A stretch of DNA of 64,000 nt from Oscillospiraceae bacterium (GTDB lineage Bacteria; Bacillota; Clostridia; Saccharofermentanales; Saccharofermentanaceae), in assembly GCA_015069205.1 (NCBI GenBank), contig SVIZ01000006.1, positions 124,001-188,000 of the forward strand. Direction: 5' to 3'. Position numbers and translations under genes: made by a program. Positions within the stretch are counted from its first letter, which is position 1. Each line of letters opens with the position of its first letter. The notes beneath the pieces are model-generated. The model searched no databases, had not been told where the DNA came from, and was given only the letters and a program-made list of their open reading frames with translations. This document shows positions 26,611-35,945 of the stretch, in pieces.

Positions 26611-26800
26611 AGAAATCCGCAAGATGTCTGATGAAGAACTTTCTTCTGAGCTCGCCTCTTTGAAGGAAGAACTCTTCAAGCTCCGCTTCCAGCATGCAAC
26701 AAACCAGCTCGACAATACAGCTCAGATTGCACAGGTTAAGCGTGATATCGCTAGAGTAATGACAATTCAGCGCGAGAAGCAGCTCGCTGCTAATAAGTAA
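26600..26800 (+). CDS. rpmC: 50S ribosomal protein uL29
   Basis: The 66-residue all-helical protein reads [30 protein letters not shown], the uL29 pattern. It overlaps the rplP end and its AAAGGAGGAAAG site lies inside rplP. Confidence 0.97.
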   Translation: MKVEEIRKMSDEELSSELASLKEELFKLRFQHATNQLDNTAQIAQVKRDIARVMTIQREKQLAANK

Positions 26801-26814
26801 GGAGGAGACGACAA

Positions 26815-27072
26815 ATGGCTGAAAGAAACTTAAGAAAAACCAGAGTCGGTCTCGTTACATCTGACAAGATGGATAAGACGATCACAGTTTCCGTCGTAGA
26901 GCACGTTAAGCACCCTCTTTACGGAAAGATCATGAAGAGAACCTACAAGCTTAAGGCACACGATGAGAACAACGATGCTCACATCGGCGATAAGGTTGAG
27001 GTTATGGAGACACGCCCTATTTCCAAGGATAAGCGTTGGAGACTGGTTAGTGTCGTTGAGAAGGCTAAGTAA
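26815..27072 (+). CDS. rpsQ: 30S ribosomal protein uS17
   Basis: The 85-residue OB-fold protein has [43 protein letters not shown] and [15 protein letters not shown], standard uS17. Confidence 0.98.
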   Translation: MAERNLRKTRVGLVTSDKMDKTITVSVVEHVKHPLYGKIMKRTYKLKAHDENNDAHIGDKVEVMETRPISKDKRWRLVSVVEKAK

Positions 27073-27096
27073 GGCGATTAAAGGAGGATATATCAG

Positions 27097-27465
27097 ATGA
27101 TTCAGGTTGAATCCAGACTCAGATCTGCCGACAACACCGGAGCAAAAGAGCTTCTCTGCATCAAAGTTTTGGGTGGCTCTTGGAGAAAGTATGCCAACAT
27201 TGGCGATGTTATCGTTTGCTCCGTAAAGAGCGCTGCTCCCGGCGGCATGGTCAAGAAGGGTGATGTTGTTAAAGCCGTTGTAGTACGTTCCAAGCAGGGC
27301 GTAAGACGTAATGACGGTTCTTATATCAAGTTCGACGAGAATGCGGCAGTCATCATTAAGGAAGACAAGAATCCCCGCGGTACTCGTATCTTTGGACCCA
27401 TAGCAAGAGAGTTAAGAGATAAGGACTACATGAAGATCCTGTCTCTCGCTCCGGAAGTTCTTTAA
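27097..27465 (+). CDS. rplN: 50S ribosomal protein uL14
   Basis: The 122-residue product begins [19 protein letters not shown] and ends with [25 protein letters not shown], full-length uL14. It opens the spc half of the operon without a visible promoter of its own. Confidence 0.99.
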   Translation: MIQVESRLRSADNTGAKELLCIKVLGGSWRKYANIGDVIVCSVKSAAPGGMVKKGDVVKAVVVRSKQGVRRNDGSYIKFDENAAVIIKEDKNPRGTRIFGPIARELRDKDYMKILSLAPEVL

Positions 27466-27479
27466 GGAGGAATCGACAC

Positions 27480-27833
27480 ATGGCTAAGAGTAGTGTTCAT
27501 GTAAAGAAAGACGACCAGGTCATTGTCATTTCCGGCAAGGACAAGGGCGCAAAGGGTAAGGTTCTCATGGTAGATGAGAAGAAGGGCAGAGTTTACGTAG
27601 AAGGCGTAAACATGGTCAAGAAGCATCAGAAGGCAAGAAGCCAGACAGCTCCTTCAGGAATTGTTGAGCGCGAAGGTTCTATCGATGCATCAAACGTAAT
27701 GCTCGTTGACCCCAAGACAGGCAAGCCCACAAGAGTTGGCTACCGTATTAACGAAGACGGTTCTAAGTCCAGGATCGCTAAGAGATCCGGCGAGGTCATC
27801 GATACGGTTTCTAAGGCTAAGAAGGGGGAGTAA
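27480..27833 (+). CDS. rplX: 50S ribosomal protein uL24
   Basis: The 117-residue protein has the KOW motif VHVKKDDQVIVISGKDKGAKGKV and EGVNMVKKHQKARSQTAPSGI, typical of uL24, an assembly-initiator protein near the tunnel exit. Confidence 0.98.
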   Translation: MAKSSVHVKKDDQVIVISGKDKGAKGKVLMVDEKKGRVYVEGVNMVKKHQKARSQTAPSGIVEREGSIDASNVMLVDPKTGKPTRVGYRINEDGSKSRIAKRSGEVIDTVSKAKKGE

Positions 27834-27836
27834 TCA

Positions 27837-28376
27837 ATGGCCAGATTAAAAGATAAGTACATTTCCGAAGTAGCACCCGCACTTCAGGAGAAGTTCAAGT
27901 ACAGCTCACCTATGCAGATCCCGAAGGTCGACAAGATCGTCCTCAACATGGGTGTTGGCGAAGTTAAGGATAACCCGAAGGCTCTTGAGAGCGCTATGCG
28001 TGACATGGGCATCATTGCAGGCCAGAAGCCTGTAGCAACGGTTTCCTCAAAGTCTATCGCAGCCTTCAAGCTCAGAGAGGGCATGAAGATCGGATGCAAG
28101 GTTACTTTGAGAGGCGATAATATGTATTACTTCCTCGATAAGCTTGTCAGCCTTGCTCTTCCTCGTGTACGTGACTTCCGCGGAATCAATCCCAATTCCT
28201 TCGACGGACACGGTAACTATGCGATGGGTATCAAGGAGCAGCTTATGTTCCCTGAAATCGACTACGACAAGATCGACAAGATTCGCGGTATGGACATCAT
28301 CATTGTTACTACTGCCGGAACAGACGAAGAGGCATTCGAGCTCTTGAAGCTCATGGGCATGCCTTTCCGCAAGTAA
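27837..28376 (+). CDS. rplE: 50S ribosomal protein uL5
   Basis: The 179-residue product carries [15 protein letters not shown]-like [40 protein letters not shown] and the C-terminal [19 protein letters not shown]. uL5 binds 5S rRNA. Confidence 0.99.
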   Translation: MARLKDKYISEVAPALQEKFKYSSPMQIPKVDKIVLNMGVGEVKDNPKALESAMRDMGIIAGQKPVATVSSKSIAAFKLREGMKIGCKVTLRGDNMYYFLDKLVSLALPRVRDFRGINPNSFDGHGNYAMGIKEQLMFPEIDYDKIDKIRGMDIIIVTTAGTDEEAFELLKLMGMPFRK

Positions 28377-28394
28377 TTTGGAGGAGAATATCAC

Positions 28395-28580
28395 ATGGCA
28401 AAGAAGTCAATGATTCTTAAGTCTCAGAGGACACCCAAGTTTTCCACACAGCAGCATAACCGTTGCAAGATCTGCGGAAGACCTCATGCCTATATCCGTA
28501 AGTACGGCATCTGCCGTCTCTGCTTCCGTGATTTGGCATACAAGGGAGAGATTCCGGGCGTAAGAAAGGCAAGCTGGTAA
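28395..28580 (+). CDS. rpsZ: 30S ribosomal protein uS14, zinc-binding type Z
   Basis: The 61-residue protein has two CxxC pairs (RCKICGRP and CRLCFRD) that bind zinc, which marks the short zinc-containing uS14 of Gram-positive bacteria rather than the zinc-free 100-residue form. It follows rplE with a GGAGGAG site. Confidence 0.98.
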   Translation: MAKKSMILKSQRTPKFSTQQHNRCKICGRPHAYIRKYGICRLCFRDLAYKGEIPGVRKASW

Positions 28581-28632
28581 CAGTTTCTTTCTTAAGAATT
28601 AGAACTGTCCATATTTAACAGGAGGAAGAATT

Positions 28633-29028
28633 ATGCAGATTACAGATGCAATCGCAGATATGCTTACAAGAATCCGCAATGCCGGTACTGCAGGACACGC
28701 TACAGTTGATGTTCCCCAGTCCAACATGAAGAAGGCTATTGCTCAGATTCTCCTTGATGAAGGATATATTGAGAAGTTTGAGACACTCGAGGGAAATACT
28801 CAGGGTATCATCAGAATCACACTCAAGTATTCCGGAAGAAAGCCGGTTATCTCCGGTATCAAGAGAATCTCCAAGCCCGGTCTTCGTACATATGCGGACA
28901 AGGAGAATCTGCCCCGCGTACTCAACGGCTTGGGCGTTGCTATCATCTCAACATCTAAGGGTGTTATGACAGATAAGCAGGCTAGAAAGCTCGGCGTTGG
29001 CGGCGAAGTTCTCGCTTATATTTGGTAA
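28633..29028 (+). CDS. rpsH: 30S ribosomal protein uS8
   Basis: The 131-residue product begins [18 protein letters not shown] and ends with [22 protein letters not shown], as in all uS8. In E. coli uS8 represses the spc operon by binding mRNA near rplE; the two hairpins after rpsH here are noted separately. Confidence 0.99.
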   Translation: MQITDAIADMLTRIRNAGTAGHATVDVPQSNMKKAIAQILLDEGYIEKFETLEGNTQGIIRITLKYSGRKPVISGIKRISKPGLRTYADKENLPRVLNGLGVAIISTSKGVMTDKQARKLGVGGEVLAYIW

Positions 29029-29029
29029 T

Positions 29030-29127
29030 TTTTAGAAGTCTGATCAAGACTTCCTAAAATATACATCTCTGAAAAGCCCCGGGTAGGGCGACATACCCTT
29101 CCGGAGGTTAAATCTCAAGAGCAGGAG
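29030..29127 (+). promoter_or_regulatory. Two hairpins in the rpsH-rplF gap
   Basis: The 108-base gap, long for this operon, holds TTTTAG-AAGTCT-GATCA-AGACTT-C-CTAAAA, a 12-bp stem with one bulged C, and then CCGG-GTA-GGG-CGACATA-CCC-TT-CCGG. Neither has a T-run. They may be processing or translation-control elements. Confidence 0.45.
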
Positions 29128-29136
29128 GAAAAATTT

Positions 29137-29676
29137 ATGTCAAGAATCGGCAGAATGCCCATAGTCGTTCCCGCCGGCGTCGATGTTAAGATCGATGGTC
29201 AGCACGTAACGGTTAAGGGCGGCAAAGCAGAGCTCTCACTTGATGTACATCCCGACATCACAGTAAAGCTGGAGGATGGACAGATCCTCGTATCACGTCC
29301 TTCCGATGATAAGAATCATCGTTCACTCCACGGCCTTACAAGAGCGCTCATTCAGAATATGGTAACCGGTGTACACGAAGGTTTCTCTAAGACATTGGAG
29401 ATCAACGGTGTAGGTTACAGAGCAACAAAGCAGGGCAACAAGGTTGTATTCAACCTCGGTTATTCTCATCCTATCGAGATGGTTGAACCCGCTGGCATCA
29501 CAATCGATGTCAAAGATAACCAGGTCATCGTACAGGGCGCTGACAAGCAGCTCGTAGGCGAGACAGCAGCAAAGATCCGTTCTCTCAGAGTTCCTGATGT
29601 TTATAAGGGCAAGGGTATCAAGTATGCCGGCGAGCACCTTATCATCAAGGAAGGTAAGACCGGTGCTAAGAAGTAA
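29137..29676 (+). CDS. rplF: 50S ribosomal protein uL6
   Basis: The 179-residue protein starts [17 protein letters not shown] and ends with [28 protein letters not shown], typical uL6 with its two related beta domains. Confidence 0.99.
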   Translation: MSRIGRMPIVVPAGVDVKIDGQHVTVKGGKAELSLDVHPDITVKLEDGQILVSRPSDDKNHRSLHGLTRALIQNMVTGVHEGFSKTLEINGVGYRATKQGNKVVFNLGYSHPIEMVEPAGITIDVKDNQVIVQGADKQLVGETAAKIRSLRVPDVYKGKGIKYAGEHLIIKEGKTGAKK

Positions 29677-29699
29677 GGCGCAAAGGGGGTTTATTCAAC

Positions 29700-30068
29700 A
29701 TGATTGGTAGAATTGATAAAAATGAAATTCGTAAGAGAAAGCATGTTCGTGTAAGAAAGAAGATTTCCGGAACGACAGAGTGCCCTCGTCTTTGCGTATA
29801 TAGAAGCAACAGCCACATTTACGCTCAGATCATCGATGATACAAAGGGAGTTACTCTTGTTAGCGCTTCTACGCTCGACAAGGAGATCAAGGGCTCCGTA
29901 TCCGTTGGCAGCAACATCGAGGCAGCTAAAGCAGTTGGTAAGCTTATCGGTGAGCGCGCAATTGCCAAGGATATCAAGGACGTAGTATTCGACCGTGGCG
30001 GATATCTCTATCACGGAAGAGTACAGGCTTTGGCAGAGGCGGCAAGAGAAGCCGGTCTCTCATTCTAA
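29700..30068 (+). CDS. rplR: 50S ribosomal protein uL18
   Basis: The 122-residue product has [37 protein letters not shown] and the end [27 protein letters not shown], as in uL18, a 5S rRNA-binding protein. Confidence 0.99.
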   Translation: MIGRIDKNEIRKRKHVRVRKKISGTTECPRLCVYRSNSHIYAQIIDDTKGVTLVSASTLDKEIKGSVSVGSNIEAAKAVGKLIGERAIAKDIKDVVFDRGGYLYHGRVQALAEAAREAGLSF

Positions 30069-30086
30069 TCGGGAGGAGCAAATTAG

Positions 30087-30605
30087 ATGGCTTTAGAGTC
30101 TAAGAACATTTCAAGAGAAGAAAAGAAGGATAAGGAGTTCGAAGAGCGCGTTATCCACATCGGCCGTGTTTCCAAGACTGTTAAGGGCGGTAAGAACATG
30201 AGATTTGCTGCTCTCGTAGTTATCGGTGACAGAAAGGGTCGTGTAGGTAAGGGCATCGGTAAGTCCACCGAGGTTCCGGACGCTATCAGAAAGGGTATCG
30301 AAGAAGCAAAGAAGAACATCGTTGATGTTTCAATTGTTAACGGTACTATCCCTCACGAGACAGTCGGTGAATTCGCTGCAGCTCACATCGTTATGAAGCC
30401 TGCTGCAAACGGTACCGGTGTTATCGCTGGCGGTCCTGTTCGTTCAGTATGCGAGCTTGCAGGTATCACAGATATCCGTACAAAGTCAATCGGATCCAAC
30501 AATCCTAACAATATGGTCAACGCTACTATTGAGGGTCTTAAGTCCTTGAAGTCCGCTGAAGAAGTTGCAAGACTTCGCGGTAAGTCTGTTGACGAGATTA
30601 AGTAA
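30087..30605 (+). CDS. rpsE: 30S ribosomal protein uS5
   Basis: The 172-residue protein has the double-stranded RNA-binding N-domain ([35 protein letters not shown]) and [22 protein letters not shown], full-length uS5, a decoding-fidelity protein. Confidence 0.99.
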   Translation: MALESKNISREEKKDKEFEERVIHIGRVSKTVKGGKNMRFAALVVIGDRKGRVGKGIGKSTEVPDAIRKGIEEAKKNIVDVSIVNGTIPHETVGEFAAAHIVMKPAANGTGVIAGGPVRSVCELAGITDIRTKSIGSNNPNNMVNATIEGLKSLKSAEEVARLRGKSVDEIK

Positions 30606-30619
30606 GGAGGCCCGCTCAA

Positions 30620-30799
30620 ATGGCTAACATCAAGATTAAGCTTGTCAAAAGCACAAATAAGGCAAGAGAGTCCGAGAAGGCTACAATTAGAGCTTTGGGC
30701 TTGAAGAAGATCGGTCAGACTGTTGAGAAGGCTGACAATGAGGCTACACGCGGCATGATCAAGAAGGCTGTTAACTACGTAGCCGTAGAAGAGAATTAA
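30620..30799 (+). CDS. rpmD: 50S ribosomal protein uL30
   Basis: Too short for the ORF track. The ATG at 30620, 9 bases after AAGGAGG, opens a 59-codon frame reading MANIKIKLVKSTNKARESEK, then IRALGLKKIGQTVE, ending YVAVEEN with TAA at 30797-30799. This is the uL30 pattern and its standard place between rpsE and rplO. Confidence 0.97.
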   Translation: MANIKIKLVKSTNKARESEKATIRALGLKKIGQTVEKADNEATRGMIKKAVNYVAVEEN

Positions 30800-30811
30800 T
30801 GGAGGTGCCAC

Positions 30812-31255
30812 ATGAAGCTCAATGAAATGACTTCCGCAGGCAACGAAAAGGCTTATCGTAAGGGTAGAGGTCCCGGATCAGGCAACGGAAAGACTTCCGG
30901 CCGTGGTCACAAGGGTCAGAACGCTCGTTCAGGCGGCGGTGTAAGACCTGGTTTCGAAGGTGGTCAGATGCCCCTTTACAGACGTCTCCCTAAGAGAGGT
31001 TTCAATAATAAGAGATTTGCTCCTGCTTACATCGAAGTAAATGTTGGAGATCTTGAAGTATTCGATAACGGAACAGCAGTAGATGCTAAGGCTCTCGCTG
31101 AGAAGGGTGTTATCACTCTTCCTAAGGTTAACGACGGCGTCAAGATTCTCGGCAACGGCGAGCTCACAAAGAAGCTCGATGTAACAGCTGTTAAGTTCAC
31201 AGCTTCAGCTAAGGAGAAGATTGAGAAGGCCGGAGGCACGGCAACGGAGGGCTAA
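30812..31255 (+). CDS. rplO: 50S ribosomal protein uL15
   Basis: The 147-residue product has the Gly-rich N-terminus [24 protein letters not shown] and [17 protein letters not shown], standard uL15. Its end carries the GGAGG used by secY. Confidence 0.99.
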   Translation: MKLNEMTSAGNEKAYRKGRGPGSGNGKTSGRGHKGQNARSGGGVRPGFEGGQMPLYRRLPKRGFNNKRFAPAYIEVNVGDLEVFDNGTAVDAKALAEKGVITLPKVNDGVKILGNGELTKKLDVTAVKFTASAKEKIEKAGGTATEG

Positions 31256-31260
31256 TAGGC

Positions 31261-32604
31261 ATGAATGGTATTTTTGATACTGCAGTTAACGCTTTTCGTG
31301 TAGAGTCTATACGTAAAAGACTGCTCTATACCTTCATGATCCTGGGCATCTTCATGCTCGGCGGACTCGTACCTGTACCGGGTATCGATGGTGAGCAATT
31401 CACCAACGTTATCCGTCAGTGGGGTCAGCTCGGTAGCATTATGGACCTTATCTCAGGCGGTGGCCTGTTCCATGCGTCCATTTTGTCACTGGGTGTATCG
31501 CCTTACATTAACGCATCAATCATCATTCAGCTCTTAACTGTCGTTATCCCTGCTTTGGAAGATCTTTCCAAGGAAGGTGAGTCCGGCAGAAAGAAGATGG
31601 ATAAGATAACCAGAGTTTCAGCTATTGGTTTGGCTTTTGTTCAGTCCTGCCTGTTCACATATTCAACACGTTCGGCTCTGAACGGAAGCCTTCCCACATG
31701 GCTCAACGCAGCTCTTGTAGTTCTTGCTTTCACAGCTGGTTCTGCAATCGTTGTATTCCTCGGTGAGAAGATCAATGACAAGGGAATCGGAAACGGTGTA
31801 TCCCTCCTGATCTTCGCTGGTATCGCAACCCGTCTTCCCGATATGGTTAGGAACCTTTATGAGAAGTGCGTCAGCATCAGCGACTCAGTCGAAAATGCTG
31901 CTTTGGGAATCCTCCTCGGAATTCTTGTATTCATCGTTGTAGCGATCGTAGCTGTCGCTATCATCGTCTTCGTTCTTTATGTTCAGAACGCAGAAAGAAG
32001 AATTCCCGTTCAGTATTCCAAGAAGGTTATCGGCAGACAGCAGCGTGGTGGTAACAGAGACTATATTCCGCTCAAGGTTAACATGTCCGGTGTTATGCCT
32101 GTTATCTTCACAATGTCACTTTTGGCTATCCCGAACATTATCGTTACGTTGTTCTTCAGCAACAGCACGAACAAGGTTGCACTCTGGCTTAAGTCAGCAT
32201 TCACCGGAAGTGTTTGGTACTATATACTTTACTTCCTCCTTGTTATCGGATTTACATTCTTCTATACGGCGATCAATTTCCATCCCGTTGAGATTGCAAA
32301 CTCCATCACAAAGAACGGCGGTATGATAAACGGTATCAGATCCGGTAAGCCGACAACTGATTTCATTAAGACAACAGCTCACAGACTCAACTGGCTGGAA
32401 GCTTTCTTCCTTGTTATCGTCTGCATCCTGCCGACAGTAATCGGTATTCTTACAGGTTTGGAGAATGTATGGTTTGCAGGTACTTCAGTTTTGATTCTTA
32501 CAGGTGTTGCTAACGACCTCATCGTTCAGGTTGAAGGTGAACTTGAGATCAGAAGTCCTAAGGGATTCCTGGAAGATCTTACGATCAAGACAGGCAGAAG
32601 ATAA
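31261..32604 (+). CDS. secY: Protein translocase subunit SecY
   Basis: SecY is the pore of the general secretion channel. The 447-residue protein has ten predicted membrane helices, the plug region after helix 1, and family blocks such as GGLFHASILSLGVSPYINASIIIQLL, GNGVSLLIFAGI and the cytoplasmic loop GRQQRGGNRDYIPLKVN. It is the last gene of the operon here; adk, map and infA, which usually follow, are replaced by terminators and a DUF2974 gene. Confidence 0.99.
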   Translation: MNGIFDTAVNAFRVESIRKRLLYTFMILGIFMLGGLVPVPGIDGEQFTNVIRQWGQLGSIMDLISGGGLFHASILSLGVSPYINASIIIQLLTVVIPALEDLSKEGESGRKKMDKITRVSAIGLAFVQSCLFTYSTRSALNGSLPTWLNAALVVLAFTAGSAIVVFLGEKINDKGIGNGVSLLIFAGIATRLPDMVRNLYEKCVSISDSVENAALGILLGILVFIVVAIVAVAIIVFVLYVQNAERRIPVQYSKKVIGRQQRGGNRDYIPLKVNMSGVMPVIFTMSLLAIPNIIVTLFFSNSTNKVALWLKSAFTGSVWYYILYFLLVIGFTFFYTAINFHPVEIANSITKNGGMINGIRSGKPTTDFIKTTAHRLNWLEAFFLVIVCILPTVIGILTGLENVWFAGTSVLILTGVANDLIVQVEGELEIRSPKGFLEDLTIKTGRR

Positions 32605-32630
32605 TTAACTGCTATTAAAGTAACTTCAAA

Positions 32631-32670
32631 GGGACTGTCTCAGAATGGATGAGATGGTCCCTGTTTCTTT
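32631..32670 (+). terminator. First terminator after secY
   Basis: GGGACTGTCTCA and TGAGATGGTCCC form a near-perfect 12-bp stem with a 7-base loop, followed by TGTTTCTTT. Confidence 0.8.
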
Positions 32671-32672
32671 GA

Positions 32673-32722
32673 AAAAATCACAGTAGAAGTCACAGTACAC
32701 CCTGACGGTTACTGTGATTTTT
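32673..32722. terminator. Second, bidirectional terminator after secY
   Basis: AAAAATCACAGTA and TACTGTGATTTTT form a 13-bp stem flanking a 24-base loop, with A- and T-runs on either side. Confidence 0.75.
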
Positions 32723-32784
32723 CTGCGATATGAGGTCAAAGACTCCGAAAGAATACAGCATTTTGAGACGACGCCTTTTCCTTT

Positions 32785-32813
32785 GCGCATAAATCTGATT
32801 TAGGGACTATAAT
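32785..32813 (+). promoter_or_regulatory. Promoter -10 close to the DUF2974 gene start
   Basis: TATAAT at 32808-32813 ends 6 bases before the ATG at 32820. The -35 is poor (TTGCGC at 32783-32788, 19-base spacer). If used, the transcript would start at or next to the start codon. Confidence 0.45.
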
Positions 32814-32819
32814 GAGGAT

Positions 32820-33986
32820 ATGGGCAACCTTTTAGATTATCTGGCATGGAGGGGAGACCTTCCCCTTGAAAGAGATCCTTTCAACAGTGTTGATGCACTG
32901 CTTTTGTCATGCCTGTCCTATGTCGATTTCGCAGATGTCGCTCCGGGTATGGGAGAGGGAAAGATAACTCTCGAAGAAGCTTCCGAAAGGTTCTTCACAC
33001 TCCATTCTCCGGAAGAACTTGCACAGGATAAATCCTTTATCAGCTTCGCACCTTCGATGCTTAAGGCCCTGGCTGATTCGGACAGGTTCAAGGATGCTTA
33101 CATACTTAATTATGTAAACGATACGGATATATCCCGTGAGATACAATTCTCTGCAATTGAGATCGATACATCTGACGGCGCGACTTTCATCTCATTCAGG
33201 GGAACAGATGACACCATTATCGGATGGAAGGAAGATTTTAACTTAAGCTTCATGACAGTTCCCGCTGAAGATGAGGCTGTGGCTTATCTGAAGAAAGTTG
33301 CGGATGGAAAAAACAATACAGTAAGGATAGGCGGACATTCAAAGGGAGGACATCTCGCAGTTTATTCTGCGGCTTTGGCAGATGACAAGCTTAATTCCAG
33401 AATCGAAAGCATATATAACTTTGACGGCCCGGGATTCAACCGCGACGCGACGGAGTCTGAGAACTTCAGGAAGATACAGGGCAGGATCGTGAAGATAATC
33501 CCGGAAAGTTCCATCGTCGGAAGACTGTTATTCAATGCGACTGAACCTGTCATTGTAAGAAGCAATGAGACGGGAATAATGCAGCACAATCCTTTATCCT
33601 GGCAGCTTGAAGGTAAAGAATTCGAGACAAGGGACTTCACGGATAAGATAAGTGATCTTTTCGATGAGACAATGACAAAGTGGCTCGATGAGATGAGTTT
33701 TGAGGAAAGAAAAGTCTTTGTAGATGAACTTTTCTCGGTTTTCGAAGCATCCGGCTGCGAGAACTTAAGCATGCTTACAAAAGTCGGAGTCAAAGGGACC
33801 AGAGCCATGATCGGGAGAATGAAGGAGATCAAGAACGACTCAGGTGAAAAGGTAAGGACACTTATGAAGATGTTCTTCGTAAACATAAACGTACTGAAAG
33901 ACAGCGTCGTTAAAGAGAAACTGGAAGAAAGTCCTATAAAGCTCGGAATAGCAGCAAATATAAGCAAAAAGAACGGGAAGCAGTAA
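32820..33986 (+). CDS. DUF2974 (Mbeg1-like) alpha/beta hydrolase
   Basis: The 388-residue product matches the DUF2974 group of predicted lipase-like hydrolases: NLLDYLAWRGDLP..DPFNSVDALLLSCLSYVDF at the start, the oxyanion block FISFRGTDDTIIGWKEDFNLSF, and the nucleophile elbow IGGHSKGGHLAVYSAA (serine in GHSKGG). No signal peptide or membrane segment was seen, so it should be cytosolic. The substrate is unknown. It stands alone between the secY terminators and a convergent sensor kinase gene. The start is fixed by family alignment, even though it leaves almost no leader. Confidence 0.85.
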   Translation: MGNLLDYLAWRGDLPLERDPFNSVDALLLSCLSYVDFADVAPGMGEGKITLEEASERFFTLHSPEELAQDKSFISFAPSMLKALADSDRFKDAYILNYVNDTDISREIQFSAIEIDTSDGATFISFRGTDDTIIGWKEDFNLSFMTVPAEDEAVAYLKKVADGKNNTVRIGGHSKGGHLAVYSAALADDKLNSRIESIYNFDGPGFNRDATESENFRKIQGRIVKIIPESSIVGRLLFNATEPVIVRSNETGIMQHNPLSWQLEGKEFETRDFTDKISDLFDETMTKWLDEMSFEERKVFVDELFSVFEASGCENLSMLTKVGVKGTRAMIGRMKEIKNDSGEKVRTLMKMFFVNINVLKDSVVKEKLEESPIKLGIAANISKKNGKQ

Positions 33987-33997
33987 AGCTTCCCGTT
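33972..33997. terminator. Bidirectional terminator overlapping the DUF2974 stop codon
   Basis: AACGGGAAGC-AGTAAA-GCTTCCCGTT is a perfect 10-bp stem whose loop contains the TAA stop of the hydrolase gene. It has a T-run on the minus strand (CTTTTTG) and TTTATCTTAT on the plus strand, serving both convergent genes. Confidence 0.8.
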
Positions 33998-34022
33998 TAT
34001 CTTATATGATGTTGTCCTTATA

Positions 34023-35945
34023 TCATGCCTGTTGGGTGAGAACAGGGAATGACAGTGACACTTTGAAGAGATCTCCATCTATATCGATCCTAAATGAGCC
34101 GCCCTGAAGTTCGGTCATGCTCTTGGCGATCGAAAGGCCGAGACCGTTACCTTCTGTGTTTCTGGACTGATCGCCTCTTACGAAACGCTCAACAAGTTCG
34201 TCAGCGCTGATATTGAGTTCTGCGCTCGAAGTGTTTTTGAATGTGGTGACTGCCTGATTGCCTTGGACTTCAAGTGACAGGTAAACTCTGGTTCCGGGCT
34301 GGGCATACTTGCAGATGTTGTTCATGAGATTGTCGTAGATCCTCATCATGCGTCTGCCGTCTGCCATGATCATTACAGGTCCTTCGGGTGCGTTCGTTAT
34401 AAGATTCAGATTGGATGCTTCGAGCTTCTCTTTAAATTCTCCAGCAGTCTGGGATACGAATGTTACAGCGTCAAGAGGAGCGGGAACGATCTCAAGGTTG
34501 CCCGTTGAAGCCTTGGATGCTTCAACGAGATCTTCTATAAGTCTCTTTAGTTTATCTGACTGTCTTACAACAACTTCGGAATACTCTGCCATCTTGGGAT
34601 CAGAAGGATCAGTGGTTCCCATGAGTGAAGCGTAGTTGATGATCGATGTAAGAGGTGTCTTGATGTCATGTGAGACATTTGTGATGAGCTCTGTTTTCAT
34701 GCGCTCTGACTTAAGTCTTTCTTCTACTGCGATAGTAACTGAATCAGAAACATTGTTGAGGTTAAGAGCGTGTTTTTTGAAGTCTCCCCAGAGTCCTTTG
34801 GTGCTTACGCGGTAAGTGATATCGCCTTCTGCGATCTTATCTCCTGCAATCTTAAGTTTTCTGAGCATAAAGGCAATATAAAGAATGAACGGGCAGAGGA
34901 TGAGTTTTTCGAAAAACCAACCTATTGAGATCACATCAGATTCAAACCCCGAACCGGCCATTACTATGATTTCGACAAATGATAATCCTGCAACGAAAAG
35001 GACTGTTCTCCAGATGAGAGGTATCGAAAGAATGCCTTTGATAATGAGCTTGAAGAGTTTTCCTATCAGCATGATTATCTTATACACAAGTAATCCCTTG
35101 ATAAGTGAGTGAAGCTTAACTCGTGCAGCAAATGCCACGCATAATCCGAGCATCATGTTCAAGACCAGCAAGATCAGTAATATGCTCATGACGATCTCGA
35201 GCCTTCCGGGTGCAGCGCCTGCAATGAGCACTCCGATGGATGAGACAAAAATGAAGCCTGCTAAAAGAAGATCGAAAGGGATCTTTCCGGTAGGACCTAA
35301 ACAGATTTCATCAGAACCCGGCTTTTTACCGGTGACACACATGAGAGCAACAAATGCAGCGATGCCTGCGATCACGCAGATTATGGCAACAGGGTAGACT
35401 ATATAGCGGGTGCTTATAACCAGGTGGATCACCTGTTTGTCGAATGCAGAGTATTTTGATAAGGCCAATGAATCAGCATATGCGTTGACTGTGGCTTCGA
35501 CCACTGTATCGCCGGGTTCAGAATAATTGTCATGAGAGTGTTTGTATTCTCCGTTTTTATCGTAAACAAGTCTCATATCGAATGTGTAGAGCTTGTAATT
35601 CTCGAATTCTCCGGGCTTACCTGCAGCTTCTGATACATCCTTATAATCACGTGTGGATGTGATCAGTTTGCCGTCTTTGTCCTTAACTTCGATGCTGATG
35701 TTTTCGACATGATAATTCTGGATGCCGAGAAGATTCTCTGTCTCACTCATCGCGGTATAGTAGATGAATGATTCATCATTTTTCTGATAGAACTCTTCTT
35801 CGGTTATATCGTAAAGATCTTCCTGTATGCATACTACCGATGCACATACACATCCGAAAGTGACTATCACTAAGATGTTGATGATAAGGAACAGCAGGAA
35901 TTTTCCCGGAACTGTCCTTAAAAACTGATTCTTCTTGTTTTCCAT
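34023..35945 (-). CDS. Sensor histidine kinase with a multi-helix membrane domain
   Basis: The 640-residue product has an N-terminal membrane helix (about 12-35), an extracellular domain (about 36-185), five or six further helices (about 186-350), then a HisKA domain with the phosphorylated histidine in ITNVSHDIKTPLTSI (about residue 425) and a HATPase domain with DNLMNNICKYA and GNGLGLSIAKSM. The many helices distinguish it from the common two-helix kinases. Its ATG overlaps the stop of the upstream response regulator (ATTAG region), so they are a pair. The signal is unknown. Confidence 0.9.
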   Translation of the reverse strand: MENKKNQFLRTVPGKFLLFLIINILVIVTFGCVCASVVCIQEDLYDITEEEFYQKNDESFIYYTAMSETENLLGIQNYHVENISIEVKDKDGKLITSTRDYKDVSEAAGKPGEFENYKLYTFDMRLVYDKNGEYKHSHDNYSEPGDTVVEATVNAYADSLALSKYSAFDKQVIHLVISTRYIVYPVAIICVIAGIAAFVALMCVTGKKPGSDEICLGPTGKIPFDLLLAGFIFVSSIGVLIAGAAPGRLEIVMSILLILLVLNMMLGLCVAFAARVKLHSLIKGLLVYKIIMLIGKLFKLIIKGILSIPLIWRTVLFVAGLSFVEIIVMAGSGFESDVISIGWFFEKLILCPFILYIAFMLRKLKIAGDKIAEGDITYRVSTKGLWGDFKKHALNLNNVSDSVTIAVEERLKSERMKTELITNVSHDIKTPLTSIINYASLMGTTDPSDPKMAEYSEVVVRQSDKLKRLIEDLVEASKASTGNLEIVPAPLDAVTFVSQTAGEFKEKLEASNLNLITNAPEGPVMIMADGRRMMRIYDNLMNNICKYAQPGTRVYLSLEVQGNQAVTTFKNTSSAELNISADELVERFVRGDQSRNTEGNGLGLSIAKSMTELQGGSFRIDIDGDLFKVSLSFPVLTQQA

